A stretch of 64,000 nt of DNA, from assembly GCA_021647745.1 (NCBI GenBank), contig JAKIUB010000007.1, positions 1 to 64,000 of the forward strand, read 5' to 3'. The stretch comes from Paracoccaceae bacterium (GTDB taxonomy: Bacteria > Pseudomonadota > Alphaproteobacteria > Rhodobacterales > Rhodobacteraceae). A program made the position numbers and the translations under genes. The notes under the pieces are model-generated. The model did no database searches and was not told the origin of the DNA. It was given only the letters and a program-made list of their open reading frames with translations. The stretch's first letter is position 1. Every line of letters begins with the position of its first letter. Positions 25,183 to 34,368 of the stretch are shown in pieces.

Positions 25183-25196
25183 TTGATCCACATCAA
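25183..25196. promoter_or_regulatory. FNR/FixK-type binding site upstream of rhodanese gene
   Basis: TTGAT-CCAC-ATCAA, an exact match to the FNR/FnrL/FixK consensus TTGATNNNNATCAA. It lies in the 201-base spacer between the divergent rhodanese and uvrA genes, far closer to the rhodanese start (about 47 bases) than to uvrA (about 150 bases). Confidence 0.75.
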
Positions 25197-25225
25197 TTAT
25201 CAACCCCTAACATTCATAAAAGTGA

Positions 25226-25250
25226 ATATTACTGTATAACACCGTAATAT
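25226..25250. promoter_or_regulatory. AT-rich inverted repeat in rhodanese-uvrA spacer
   Basis: ATATTAC-N11-GTAATAT, a perfect 7-bp inverted repeat about 94 bases upstream of uvrA and 84 from the rhodanese start. It may be an operator for an unidentified regulator. It is not an alphaproteobacterial LexA box. Confidence 0.4.
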
Positions 25251-25343
25251 CGGGAAAATCACTTGCAATGTTTATGAATTGTTCTCATATTTGTGCTTGG
25301 CACGGCCTTGTGATAGGCACGCCGCAAACAAAGGGGCAGGGGT

Positions 25344-28166
25344 ATGTTTAAGAATATCGAGGTGCGCGGCGCACGGGCGCATAACCTGAAAAGCATCGAT
25401 GTGGATATCCCGCGCGACAAGCTGGTGGTAATCACGGGCCTTTCCGGCTCGGGCAAATCCAGCTTGGCGTTTGATACCATCTATGCCGAGGGCCAGCGCC
25501 GCTATGTAGAGAGCCTCAGCGCCTATGCGCGGCAATTCCTTGATATGATGCAAAAACCCGATGTGGACCATATTTCCGGGCTTTCTCCGGCGATCTCGAT
25601 TGAGCAGAAAACCACCTCCAAAAACCCGCGCTCTACCGTTGGCACGGTTACCGAGATCTATGATTACATGCGCCTGCTATTCGCGCGGGTCGGAACGCCT
25701 TATTCCCCCGCCACCGGCCTACCGATCGAGGCGCAGCAGGTGAGCGAGATGGTGGACCGCATTATGGCTATGCAGGAGGGCACCCGTGCTTATCTTTTGG
25801 CCCCGATTGTGCGCGACCGTAAGGGCGAATATGCCAAGGAATTTGTGGCGCTCCGCAAAACCGGCTTTCAGCGCATCAAGGTGAATGGCGAATTTTACGA
25901 GCTGGACGAGCCGCCCGTGCTGGACAAGAAATTCCGCCATAATATCGATGTGGTGGTGGATCGGCTGGTGCTGAAGGAGGGTTTGGAAACGCGGCTGGCG
26001 GACAGCCTGCGCACCGCGCTTGATCTGGCTGATGGCATCGCGGTGCTGGAGATCGCGGATGATACCGCCGAGCGCCATGTGTTTTCCGAGAATTATGCCT
26101 GCCCCGTTAGCGGCTTTACCATCCCCGAAATCGAACCGCGGCTGTTTTCGTTTAACGCGCCTTTTGGCGCTTGCCCTGCATGTGATGGCCTCGGGGTCGA
26201 GATGTTTTTTGACGAAAACCTGATCGTGCCGGATCAATCCATCACGCTTTATAATGGCGCGCTGGCCCCGTGGAACAAGGGCAAATCACCGTATTTTCGC
26301 CAAACCATCGAGGCCATTGCCAAGCATTACAAGTTCAAAAAATCATTGCCGTGGAGCGAGCTTCCAGAGGAAGTGCAACAGGTGATGCTCTATGGTTCCA
26401 AGGGCGAGGAGATCAAATTCCGCTATGATGAAGGCGGGCGGGTATATGAGGTGAAGCGGCCGTTCGAGGGGGTGATCCCGAATATGCAGCGCCGCTATCG
26501 CGAGACCGACAGCAACTGGATTCGCGAAGAATTCGAGCGCTACCAAAACACCAAACATTGCGAGGCCTGCAAAGGCTACCGCCTGAAGCCCGAGGCGCTG
26601 GCGGTGAAAATCGCCGATATGCATGCAGGGCAGGTGGTGCAGCTTTCGATACAAGAGGCGCTGGATTGGGTCGAGAGCGTGCCCGCCAAGCTCGGCAAAC
26701 AAAAAAACCAGATCGCGGCGGCGATTTTGAAAGAGATCCGCGAGCGGCTCGGCTTTCTCGTCAATGTCGGGCTGAATTATCTGACATTAGCGCGGGCTTC
26801 CGGCACGCTGTCTGGCGGTGAAAGCCAGCGTATTCGCCTCGCCAGCCAAATCGGCTCCGGGCTTACGGGGGTGCTTTATGTGCTGGACGAACCCAGCATC
26901 GGCCTGCACCAGCGCGATAACGGGCGCTTGCTGACGACGCTGAAAAACCTGCGCGATCAGGGCAATTCGGTGCTGGTGGTCGAGCATGACGAAGAAGCCA
27001 TTCGCGAGGCGGATCATGTGCTGGATATCGGCCCCGGTGCGGGTATCCACGGCGGCGAGATCATCGCCCAAGGCACGCCAGCGGAGATTGAAGCTTGCGA
27101 GGCTTCGATCACAGGGCAATATCTGACCGGCAAGCGCCGCATCGAGGTGCCGCTGGAGCGGCGCAAGGGCAATGGCAAAAAGGTTGTGGTCAAGGAAGCC
27201 ACAGGGAATAATCTGAAAGGTGTGACCGCCAGCTTTCCGCTTGGCACCTTTACCTGTGTGACCGGCGTTTCGGGCGGCGGGAAATCCACCCTCACCATCG
27301 AAACCCTGTTTAAAACCGCCTCAATGCGCCTGAACCGCGCGCGGCAAATTCCGGCCCCGTGCAAGGCGATTACCGGCCTTGAATACCTTGATAAGGTGAT
27401 AGATATCGACCAGCGCGCCATTGGCCGCACCCCGCGCTCCAACCCTGCCACCTATACCGGCGCTTTCACCCCGATCAGGGATTGGTTTGCGGGCCTGCCG
27501 GAATCCAGAACCCGTGGCTATAAGGCCGGGCGCTTCAGCTTTAATGTGAAGGGCGGGCGCTGCGAGGCGTGCAAGGGCGACGGGGTGATCAAGATCGAAA
27601 TGCATTTTTTGCCCGATGTTTATGTGGAATGCGAAAGCTGCAAGGGCGCGCGCTTTAACCGCGAAACGCTGGAGATCCATTTCAAGGGCAAAAGTATTGC
27701 CGATGTGCTGGATATGACGGTGGAGGAGGCGGCGGAATTCTTCCGCGCCGTGCCGAGCATCAGGGATAAAATGACGGCGCTTTTGCGGGTCGGGCTTGGC
27801 TATATCAAGGTTGGCCAGCAGGCGACCACGCTTTCGGGCGGTGAGGCGCAGCGGGTGAAATTGTCAAAGGAACTGGCCAAGAGATCAACGGGGCGGACGC
27901 TATATATTCTGGACGAGCCAACCACGGGGCTGCATTTTGAAGATGTCCGCAAGCTGCTGGAGGTGCTACACGAGCTGGTGGATCAGGGCAATACCGTGGT
28001 GGTGATCGAGCATAATCTGGACGTGATCAAAACCGCCGACTATGTGATTGATATCGGCCCCGAAGGCGGAGATGGCGGCGGCGAGATTATCGCCACCGGC
28101 ACGCCCGAGGATATTGCCAAAGCCAAGGATAGCCACACGGGGTTTTATCTAAAGGATATGCTATAG
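25344..28166 (+). CDS. uvrA: UvrABC nucleotide excision repair protein UvrA
   Basis: Damage-recognition ATPase of excision repair. The 940-residue protein has two ABC modules: Walker A GLSGSGKSSL near 31 and GVSGGGKSTL near 645, with signature motifs LSGGESQRIRLASQIGSGL near 490 and LSGGEAQRVKLSKELAKRS near 832. Zinc-binding CxxC pairs are visible (ACPACDGLG, CEACKGYR, CEACKGDG and CESCKGAR). RYVESLSAYARQFLDMM is the classical N-terminal signature. AGGGG precedes ATG 25344. Its 3' end overlaps the convergent alkD-like gene by 6 bases. I found no clean GTTC-N7-GTTC box upstream, so SOS control is not evident. Confidence 0.97.
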   Translation: MFKNIEVRGARAHNLKSIDVDIPRDKLVVITGLSGSGKSSLAFDTIYAEGQRRYVESLSAYARQFLDMMQKPDVDHISGLSPAISIEQKTTSKNPRSTVGTVTEIYDYMRLLFARVGTPYSPATGLPIEAQQVSEMVDRIMAMQEGTRAYLLAPIVRDRKGEYAKEFVALRKTGFQRIKVNGEFYELDEPPVLDKKFRHNIDVVVDRLVLKEGLETRLADSLRTALDLADGIAVLEIADDTAERHVFSENYACPVSGFTIPEIEPRLFSFNAPFGACPACDGLGVEMFFDENLIVPDQSITLYNGALAPWNKGKSPYFRQTIEAIAKHYKFKKSLPWSELPEEVQQVMLYGSKGEEIKFRYDEGGRVYEVKRPFEGVIPNMQRRYRETDSNWIREEFERYQNTKHCEACKGYRLKPEALAVKIADMHAGQVVQLSIQEALDWVESVPAKLGKQKNQIAAAILKEIRERLGFLVNVGLNYLTLARASGTLSGGESQRIRLASQIGSGLTGVLYVLDEPSIGLHQRDNGRLLTTLKNLRDQGNSVLVVEHDEEAIREADHVLDIGPGAGIHGGEIIAQGTPAEIEACEASITGQYLTGKRRIEVPLERRKGNGKKVVVKEATGNNLKGVTASFPLGTFTCVTGVSGGGKSTLTIETLFKTASMRLNRARQIPAPCKAITGLEYLDKVIDIDQRAIGRTPRSNPATYTGAFTPIRDWFAGLPESRTRGYKAGRFSFNVKGGRCEACKGDGVIKIEMHFLPDVYVECESCKGARFNRETLEIHFKGKSIADVLDMTVEEAAEFFRAVPSIRDKMTALLRVGLGYIKVGQQATTLSGGEAQRVKLSKELAKRSTGRTLYILDEPTTGLHFEDVRKLLEVLHELVDQGNTVVVIEHNLDVIKTADYVIDIGPEGGDGGGEIIATGTPEDIAKAKDSHTGFYLKDML

Positions 28167-28826
28167 GTGTTTTTGCGCAATCTTGCGGGCAAAAGGCTTC
28201 ATCCGCTCGCCGTGTTTGGCCAAAAACACCCGCACACGATCGGCATCGTGCTTGGACAGATCGCGCAGCCACCAGCCCACGGCTTTTTGCATAAACCAGT
28301 CATGGTCATCCACATAGCGCGCCGCCCAGCCAAGGATACGCTCGCGCGCCTTTCGCTGCTCGGGGGATAGGTGGTTGAGCTTGGCCCAAGGCAGGGTGAT
28401 CACCAAAGCCGCGCGGCGCTGCCACATGTTTTTGGCATGGGTCCAGCCCTCGACCTCGTCCAGCCGCACGGGCTGCACCACCAGCCGCTTGCTGCCCGCC
28501 GAGCAGGCGTGATCCGATATCGCCCAGCTATCAAATTCAGGTGCCCACGCGCAGATTAGCGCCCAAACGGCCTCGTCGGGCGCAATTCGCGCTTGCAATA
28601 ATAGCTTGGTCGCCGCGATACGAGCCTCGAAAATGTCGGATTTCCACAGCGTATCGGCCAGCGCCACGCGGGCTTGAATGTCCATTTCTGCCCGCCAGCC
28701 CTTGACCAATTCGTCAATCTGCGGGTTTGCCACCCCCAGCACTTCGCGGGTTTGCTTATGGTAGGCTATCATCTCGGCGGCTTTATCAGCCGCACCTAAC
28801 GCGCGCAGTTGGTTGATTTCGTTCAT
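28161..28826 (-). CDS. AlkD-like DNA alkylation repair protein
   Basis: A 221-residue all-helical protein fitting the DNA alkylation repair (AlkD, HEAT-like) family, whose members excise cationic alkylated bases. Characteristic segments are GVANPQIDEL near 31, DTLWKSDIFEARIAATKLLL near 58, WKLCDHA-type WAISDHACS near 100, and WMQKAVGWWLRDLSKHD-like FMQKAVGWWLRDLSKHDADRV near 180. Its ATG overlaps the glmU stop (ATGA), so the two are coupled. At its other end it overlaps uvrA by 6 bases on the opposite strand, which puts two repair genes back to back. Confidence 0.82.
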   Translation of the reverse strand: MNEINQLRALGAADKAAEMIAYHKQTREVLGVANPQIDELVKGWRAEMDIQARVALADTLWKSDIFEARIAATKLLLQARIAPDEAVWALICAWAPEFDSWAISDHACSAGSKRLVVQPVRLDEVEGWTHAKNMWQRRAALVITLPWAKLNHLSPEQRKARERILGWAARYVDDHDWFMQKAVGWWLRDLSKHDADRVRVFLAKHGERMKPFARKIAQKHL

Positions 28827-30160
28827 TTCTTTTTTGCCCTCAGCATATCCATCAGCCGCTTACCCCGACCCTTTTTATTCACCTGCGCTGTGCGCGCCAA
28901 CACCAGATCGCCCGCAGGCACATCTTTTGTGACCACGGAGCCGGTGCCGATCAGGGCGTCATCGCCGATATTCACCGGCGATACAAGCGCCGAATTGGAG
29001 CCGATAAAAACCCGCTCCCCGAGCGTGGTATGGTGCTTGAACACCCCGTCATAATTGCAAAAAATAACCCCCGCGCCGATATTGCTTTCCGCGCCGATAT
29101 CCGCATCGCCCACATAGCTTAGATGGTTTACCTTGGCGCGCTTGCCCACCACCGCGTTTTTGATCTCGACAAAGTTTCCGACCTTGCCAAAAGCGCCAAT
29201 TTCCGCCCCCGGACGCAGGCGGGCAAACGGGCCGATAACCGCGCCCTCGGATATATGACAGCCCTCGAAATGGCCAAATGCCTTGATATGTGCGCCGTTC
29301 TCAACACTCACATCAGGGCCGAAAAACACATTCGGCTCGATCAGAACATCCGCGCCCATCACCGTATCCAGTGCAAAATATACCGTTTCGGGCGAAATCA
29401 ACGTCGTGCCGTTATCCATCGCTTCGATGCGGGCGCGGCGCTGAAAGGCGGCCTCGGCCAGGGCCAGATCGGCGCGGGAATTCACCCCCATGGTTTCAGC
29501 CTCGTCACACAGGATGGCGGTGCAGCGCTGGCCCTTGCTACGCGCTATGGCGATAATATCGGTCAGATATATCTCGCCACTGGCGTTATCATCCCCGACC
29601 TCGGAAAGTAGCGCAAACAGATTTTTCGCATCCGCGCAGACCACACCGGAATTACAAACCCTGATGGCGCGCTCGGCCTCGCTGGCGTCTTTATGTTCGA
29701 TAATAGCCTCAAGACTATCGCCCTCCAGCTTCAGCCGGCCATAGCCATCGGGTCGCGCAGCCTCAAAGCCCAGCACGATCACATCCTGCCCCGAAGTGCG
29801 GGCCTTCAGCATTCGGTCAAGGGTATCGGGGCTGATAAACGGAGTGTCGCCATAAAGCACGATCACATCGCCCTCAAATCCTGCGAGCGCCGATTTTGCT
29901 TGCAATACCGCGTGGCCGGTGCCGTTTTGGCTGGCTTGCTCGACAATCAGTGCGGTCTCATCCAGCGCCAAGGCGGCCTTTTGCACTGCCTCGCCCCCAT
30001 GCCCGATGACGACCACGGTTTTTGCCGCGCCAGCTTCGGCAGCACAGCGCAAAACATGGGCCAATAGCGGGGCGCTAGCCAAAGGATGCAGCACCTTTGG
30101 CATGTCGGATTTCATGCGACTGCCCTTGCCGGCGGCCAAGATGACGGTTGCAAATCCCAT
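28823..30160 (-). CDS. glmU: Bifunctional GlcNAc-1-P uridyltransferase / GlcN-1-P acetyltransferase
   Basis: Makes UDP-GlcNAc for peptidoglycan and lipopolysaccharide. The 445-residue protein has the uridyltransferase domain with LAAGKGSRMKSDMPKVLHPL near 8, NGTGHAVLQA near 79 and LYGDTPF near 102, and a C-terminal left-handed beta helix (about 245-430) with the acetyltransferase residues in RLRPGAEIG, KNAVVGKRAKVNHLSYVGDA and YDGVFKHHT. The C-terminus is basic (KKGRGKRLMDMLRAKKK). It leads an operon with the alkD-like gene. Confidence 0.95.
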   Translation of the reverse strand: MGFATVILAAGKGSRMKSDMPKVLHPLASAPLLAHVLRCAAEAGAAKTVVVIGHGGEAVQKAALALDETALIVEQASQNGTGHAVLQAKSALAGFEGDVIVLYGDTPFISPDTLDRMLKARTSGQDVIVLGFEAARPDGYGRLKLEGDSLEAIIEHKDASEAERAIRVCNSGVVCADAKNLFALLSEVGDDNASGEIYLTDIIAIARSKGQRCTAILCDEAETMGVNSRADLALAEAAFQRRARIEAMDNGTTLISPETVYFALDTVMGADVLIEPNVFFGPDVSVENGAHIKAFGHFEGCHISEGAVIGPFARLRPGAEIGAFGKVGNFVEIKNAVVGKRAKVNHLSYVGDADIGAESNIGAGVIFCNYDGVFKHHTTLGERVFIGSNSALVSPVNIGDDALIGTGSVVTKDVPAGDLVLARTAQVNKKGRGKRLMDMLRAKKK

Positions 30161-30267
30161 GGATGTCCCTTTTTAATTTGCCGCATATTAGCAGGTCATA
30201 AAGCCGCTGGAAACTGCATAATGGGCTTGATCCTTCCTTGTCCCCCCGCTTATAAGAGGCCCGTGTC

Positions 30268-30341
30268 GCGGGTGTAGCTCAATGGTAGAGCAGCAGCCTT
30301 CCAAGCTGAATACGTGGGTTCGATTCCCATCACCCGCTCCA
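30268..30341 (+). tRNA. tRNA-Gly (anticodon TCC)
   Basis: The 74-base sequence folds as a tRNA: acceptor GCGGGTG pairs with CACCCGC, D-arm AGCTC...GAGC, anticodon loop CTTCCAA with TCC in the middle, and T-arm GTGGGTTCGATTCCCAT with the TTCGA motif. The discriminator T and CCA are encoded in the DNA (30338-30341). The TCC anticodon reads GGA/GGG glycine codons. It lies alone after glmU and before the ABC exporter. Spacer 30342-30602 holds no other gene that I can support. Confidence 0.95.
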
Positions 30342-30526
30342 TTGGCTTTCTTATAGTTTCAATAAACAAACACGGCTTAGGTGAGGGCATAAGCCCCCAT
30401 AAAAAGCACACACAGACGACAGTGATCTGTCTGACGCCAACGCCTATAGCTCCAAATAGGTTGATTTGATAAGAGAGCATTGCCGTTATCCGGTTCTGGA
30501 AGGCAGCACCACTTCATTCAAACATT

Positions 30527-30542
30527 CTATTGTGATCAATAG
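30527..30542. promoter_or_regulatory. Short palindrome upstream of ABC exporter
   Basis: CTATTG-TGAT-CAATAG, perfect 6-bp arms with a 4-base spacer, 60 bases before the exporter start. It resembles the layout of a CRP/FNR-type site but not the consensus bases. Confidence 0.3.
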
Positions 30543-30602
30543 CGCCCTTGTGCTTGGCTCGGTGCAGGTTTATTTGCTTGGGCAAATGTTGAGGGAGCCG
30601 CA

Positions 30603-32384
30603 ATGGTACAAATTAATCCGGGCGATCGTGAAAAATCCAAAAATATCGGGCCACTGCGGCAACTTATTCCTTTTTTAGCGCCTTACTCCACGATGCTTTG
30701 GGGGGCGCTTGCCACATTAATGCTAACCGCCGGGTTATCGCTGACCTTTCCGTTAGTGGCACGCGGGCTGGTTGACGGTTTTTCACAAAATGATCTGGGT
30801 GATATTGACCAGGTTTTTATCTACGCCATAATTATTGCGGGTGCTTTGGCTCTGGGCACGGCATTGCGGTTTTATCTGGTTACACGTCTCGGCGAGCGGG
30901 TGATTGCAGATATTCGCAAGGCTATTTATGATAAAGTTATCGGTATGTCTCCGGCTTTTTACGAGCGAATCATGACCGGCGAGGTGCTTTCGCGGCTGAC
31001 AACAGACACGACGCTTATTCTCTCGGTTATCAGTTCGTCTATCTCCGTGGCGCTGCGCAATGTGCTTATTTTTCTTGGCGGGCTGGTATTTATGCTGTTT
31101 ACCTCGGCCTATCTCACGGGGTTGGTGCTGCTGACCGTGCCGCTTGTGGTGGTGCCGATTGTGATTTTTGGCCGCCGCTTGCGAGACCTGTCACGCGAAA
31201 GCCAGGACAAAATAGCAGATAGCTCCGGTGTTGCATCCGAAACCCTACTGGCTGCGCAAACGGTTCAGGCCTATACTCACGAGCCGCAAAGCCGTGCCAA
31301 ATACGGCCTGCTGATTGAAAGCTCCTTTGATACTGCAAAAAAACGCATCCTTACCCGTGCGATCATGACTGCCAGTATTATTTTTCTGGTATTTACCGGC
31401 ATTGTGGCCGTGCTCTGGATGGGCGCCGGTGTGGTGCAACGAGGCGAAATGGGGGCGGGGCAGCTTGTACAATTTGTCATCTATTCGGTGATGGTTGCCG
31501 GTGCTGTCGGTGCGCTCTCCGAAATCTGGGGGGAATTGCAGCGCGCCGCTGGCGCCACCGAGCGGTTGGTCGAGCTGATCAATGCGCAAGATCCGGTTAA
31601 AGACTCTGCCCGGCCCAAATCCCTGCCCAGCCCGCTATACGGCGAAATCACTTTTGACAATGTCACTTTCAGTTATCCGGCTCGCCCGGAAATAGTGGCG
31701 CTGAAAGACCTGAATCTGACAATAAAACCAGGGGAAACCGTGGCGCTTGTTGGTCCGTCCGGTGCGGGCAAATCTACTATTTTCCAGTTACTTATGCGGT
31801 TTTATGATGTTGATAGCGGCGAAATAACCCTTGAGGGTGTGCCCCTGTCCATGCTTGATCGCCAGATGATGCGCAAGGAAATGGCGCTGGTGCCCCAAGA
31901 GCCGGTTATTTTTGCGACATCGGCCATGGAAAATATCCGCTTTGGGCGCCCCGATGCCACCGATGACGAAGTTTACGCCGCCGCCAAGGCTGCCGCTGCC
32001 CATGGTTTTCTCAGTAAATTACCGCAAGGCTATGATAGCTATGTCGGCGAGCGCGGGGTGATGCTTTCAGGCGGGCAAAAACAGCGAATCGCCATCGCAC
32101 GGGCTATTTTACGAGATGCGCCGATTCTTTTACTGGACGAGGCAACCTCCGCCCTTGATGCTGAATCCGAGCGCGCGGTGCAGCAGGCTGTAGAAGCCAT
32201 GGCGGTGGAGCGCACGACCCTGATTATTGCGCATCGCCTCGCTACCGTTAAGAAAGCAGACCGGATTGTCGTGCTAGACGAAGGCCGGATCGTCGCCGAG
32301 GGCACCCACGATGCGCTGGTCAGGGAACATGGTCTTTATGCGCGGCTGGCAAAATTGCAGTTTACCGAAGGTCAAGCAAGTTAA
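30603..32384 (+). CDS. ABC exporter, transmembrane-ATPase fusion (MsbA-related)
   Basis: A 593-residue half-transporter that works as a dimer. Residues about 30-320 hold six transmembrane helices, and 345-590 the ATPase: Walker A GPSGAGKST near 378, Q-loop LVPQEPVIF, signature LSGGQKQRIAIARAIL near 480, Walker B ILLLDEATSALDAES and the switch His in IIAHRL. It resembles the MsbA-related subgroup found widely in alphaproteobacteria. The substrate (lipid or drug) is unknown. GAGGGAGCCGC precedes ATG 30603. It is followed in the same direction by an acyl-CoA synthetase, 64 bases on. Confidence 0.85.
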   Translation: MVQINPGDREKSKNIGPLRQLIPFLAPYSTMLWGALATLMLTAGLSLTFPLVARGLVDGFSQNDLGDIDQVFIYAIIIAGALALGTALRFYLVTRLGERVIADIRKAIYDKVIGMSPAFYERIMTGEVLSRLTTDTTLILSVISSSISVALRNVLIFLGGLVFMLFTSAYLTGLVLLTVPLVVVPIVIFGRRLRDLSRESQDKIADSSGVASETLLAAQTVQAYTHEPQSRAKYGLLIESSFDTAKKRILTRAIMTASIIFLVFTGIVAVLWMGAGVVQRGEMGAGQLVQFVIYSVMVAGAVGALSEIWGELQRAAGATERLVELINAQDPVKDSARPKSLPSPLYGEITFDNVTFSYPARPEIVALKDLNLTIKPGETVALVGPSGAGKSTIFQLLMRFYDVDSGEITLEGVPLSMLDRQMMRKEMALVPQEPVIFATSAMENIRFGRPDATDDEVYAAAKAAAAHGFLSKLPQGYDSYVGERGVMLSGGQKQRIAIARAILRDAPILLLDEATSALDAESERAVQQAVEAMAVERTTLIIAHRLATVKKADRIVVLDEGRIVAEGTHDALVREHGLYARLAKLQFTEGQAS

Positions 32385-32448
32385 GGTTTTGCTTGCCCCA
32401 AGGGCAATTTACCGCCATCCTTCAAAAAAACTCAGGAGGAATGAAAAC

Positions 32449-34344
32449 GTGGAAATTGCGACGATTAACGAAAAACTGGCTGTAGAACAAGAAATGGATG
32501 TTTCGGGACGCTGGAGCGCCAACACTTTGTTTGAGCTTCTTTCCCAAACCGCCGACAAATACCCGCAGCGCAAAGCGTTGACATTTATGTTGAAATCGGG
32601 GCCAAATGACCCTGAGGAAACCCTTACATGGACAGGGCTGCGCGAGCGCACGGCCCAGTATGCCAACCTGTTTCGCAGCCTCGGTGTAGGTGAAAAGGAC
32701 GTGGTGGCCTATATCCTGCCCAATTGTAACGAGGCGGTAATATCTTTTATTGCCGGCGCTACGGCGGGCATTGTCAACCCGATCAACCCGTTACTGTCAG
32801 CCGAACAAATCGGCTCTATCCTGCGTGAAACAAAGGCCAAAGTGGTTGTTACGCTTGCGCCATTCCCAAAAACCGATGTCGCGCAAAAAGTGGCGGATGC
32901 GGTGGCACTGGCGCCGGAGGTGAAAACCATTCTGGAGGTTGACCTCAAGCGTTACCTCAAGCCGCCACTCGCTTGGCTTATTCCGCTATTGCGGCCAAAG
33001 GTCGAGGTGAAGCACAGCGCCGTGGTCAAGGATATCAATGCCGAGGCGGACAAGCAGAGCAAAACCCTGAAATGGGTGGAGGGACCGGAAGACCGGATTG
33101 CCGCTTATTTTCATACTGGTGGCACGACAGGCATGCCCAAAGTGGCGCAGCACCGTTTTTCCGGCATGATCTATAACGGTTGGTGTGCCGAATACCAGAT
33201 CATCACCGCCGAGGATGTGCTGCTTTGCCCGATGCCGATGTTCCATGTTTTTGCCGCCTACCCGATATTGATGACCTGTATCGCCTCGGGGGCACAAATG
33301 GTGATGCCAACGCCGCAAGGCTATCGCGGGGATGGTGTTTTTGACAATTTCTGGAAGCTGATCGAGCGCCATCAGGCGAGCTTTATGGTTACGGTACCAA
33401 CAGCCGTGGCGGCGCTGATGCAGCGCGAGGTCAATGCCGATGTTTCGAGCCTGAAATATGCGCTGTGCGGCTCGGCACCGCTGCCAGTCGAGCTGTTCAA
33501 AAAATTCGAAAAAGCCACGGGTGTGCGGATACTGGAAGGCTACGGCATGACCGAAGCGACCTGTCTGATTTCGATCAACCCCGTAGCAGGAGAGCGCAAG
33601 ATCGGCTCGGTCGGACTACCGTTTCCTTATTCCGATGTCAAAATCTATGATTGTGATCCAGAGGGCGGGGTCAATACCGAACGCGCTGTAAACGAGGTTG
33701 GCGAGATTTGTGTAAGCAACCCCGGCGTTGTCGTCGGGGCCACCTATGTCGAAGCCGACAAGAACAGAGGGCTTTTTGCTAACGAAATATACCTGCGCAC
33801 CGGTGATCTCGGCCGGGTTGACGAAGACGGATTTGTCTGGATTACCGGCCGCGCCAAAGACCTGATTATTCGTGGCGGGCACAATATTGATCCGGCTGTT
33901 ATCGAAGACGTTCTGGCGGGGCATCCGGCTGTGGCGCTTTCGGGTGCTATCGGCCAGCCCGACGCCTATTCCGGCGAGCTGCCTTGTGTTTATGTCGAGC
34001 TGGTGGATGATGCGACGGTGACCGAGGTCGAGCTGATGGCACACCTGCAAGAGCATGTGGACGAGCGCGCTGCCATTCCGAAATATGTCGAAATCATTGA
34101 CGAGCTTCCCAAAACCGCTGTTGGCAAGATCCTGAAAAATGATTTGCGCAAACTGGCGATTGCCCGGATATATACCGACGCGCTCAAGAAGGCCGGCCTG
34201 AAAGCCTCCGTACCTGAGGTGGTTGAGGATAAAAAGCACGGGTTGGTGGCACAAGTTAAATCGGATGATTCTTCACTTTCAGATGAAGCGATCACCGCCG
34301 TGCTGGGCGATTTTTCCCGCCCTTGGGAGCGGGTAAAAGCATAA
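32449..34344 (+). CDS. Acyl-CoA synthetase (AMP-forming)
   Basis: A 631-residue ANL-superfamily ligase that activates a carboxylic acid as acyl-AMP and transfers it to CoA. Motifs: P-loop YFHTGGTTGMPKVAQ near 220, the A5 motif LEGYGMTEAT near 360, RTGDLGRVDEDGFVWITGRAKDLIIRGG near 449, and the catalytic Lys in PKTAVGKILKNDLR near 560. The start is GTG 32449, chosen because AGGAGG lies 9 bases upstream at 32434-32439. The acid specificity (medium or long chain) cannot be told. It follows the ABC exporter and ends convergently with fliM. Confidence 0.88.
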   Translation: MEIATINEKLAVEQEMDVSGRWSANTLFELLSQTADKYPQRKALTFMLKSGPNDPEETLTWTGLRERTAQYANLFRSLGVGEKDVVAYILPNCNEAVISFIAGATAGIVNPINPLLSAEQIGSILRETKAKVVVTLAPFPKTDVAQKVADAVALAPEVKTILEVDLKRYLKPPLAWLIPLLRPKVEVKHSAVVKDINAEADKQSKTLKWVEGPEDRIAAYFHTGGTTGMPKVAQHRFSGMIYNGWCAEYQIITAEDVLLCPMPMFHVFAAYPILMTCIASGAQMVMPTPQGYRGDGVFDNFWKLIERHQASFMVTVPTAVAALMQREVNADVSSLKYALCGSAPLPVELFKKFEKATGVRILEGYGMTEATCLISINPVAGERKIGSVGLPFPYSDVKIYDCDPEGGVNTERAVNEVGEICVSNPGVVVGATYVEADKNRGLFANEIYLRTGDLGRVDEDGFVWITGRAKDLIIRGGHNIDPAVIEDVLAGHPAVALSGAIGQPDAYSGELPCVYVELVDDATVTEVELMAHLQEHVDERAAIPKYVEIIDELPKTAVGKILKNDLRKLAIARIYTDALKKAGLKASVPEVVEDKKHGLVAQVKSDDSSLSDEAITAVLGDFSRPWERVKA

Positions 34345-34368
34345 AAAACATAGGCTCCCCCGCGCGTT

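Noticed and set aside
25281..25295. GTTC-N7-TGTG upstream of uvrA as a LexA box
   Set aside because: Only the first half matches GTTC-N7-GTTC; the second half is wrong at two positions, so SOS control of uvrA is not supported here.
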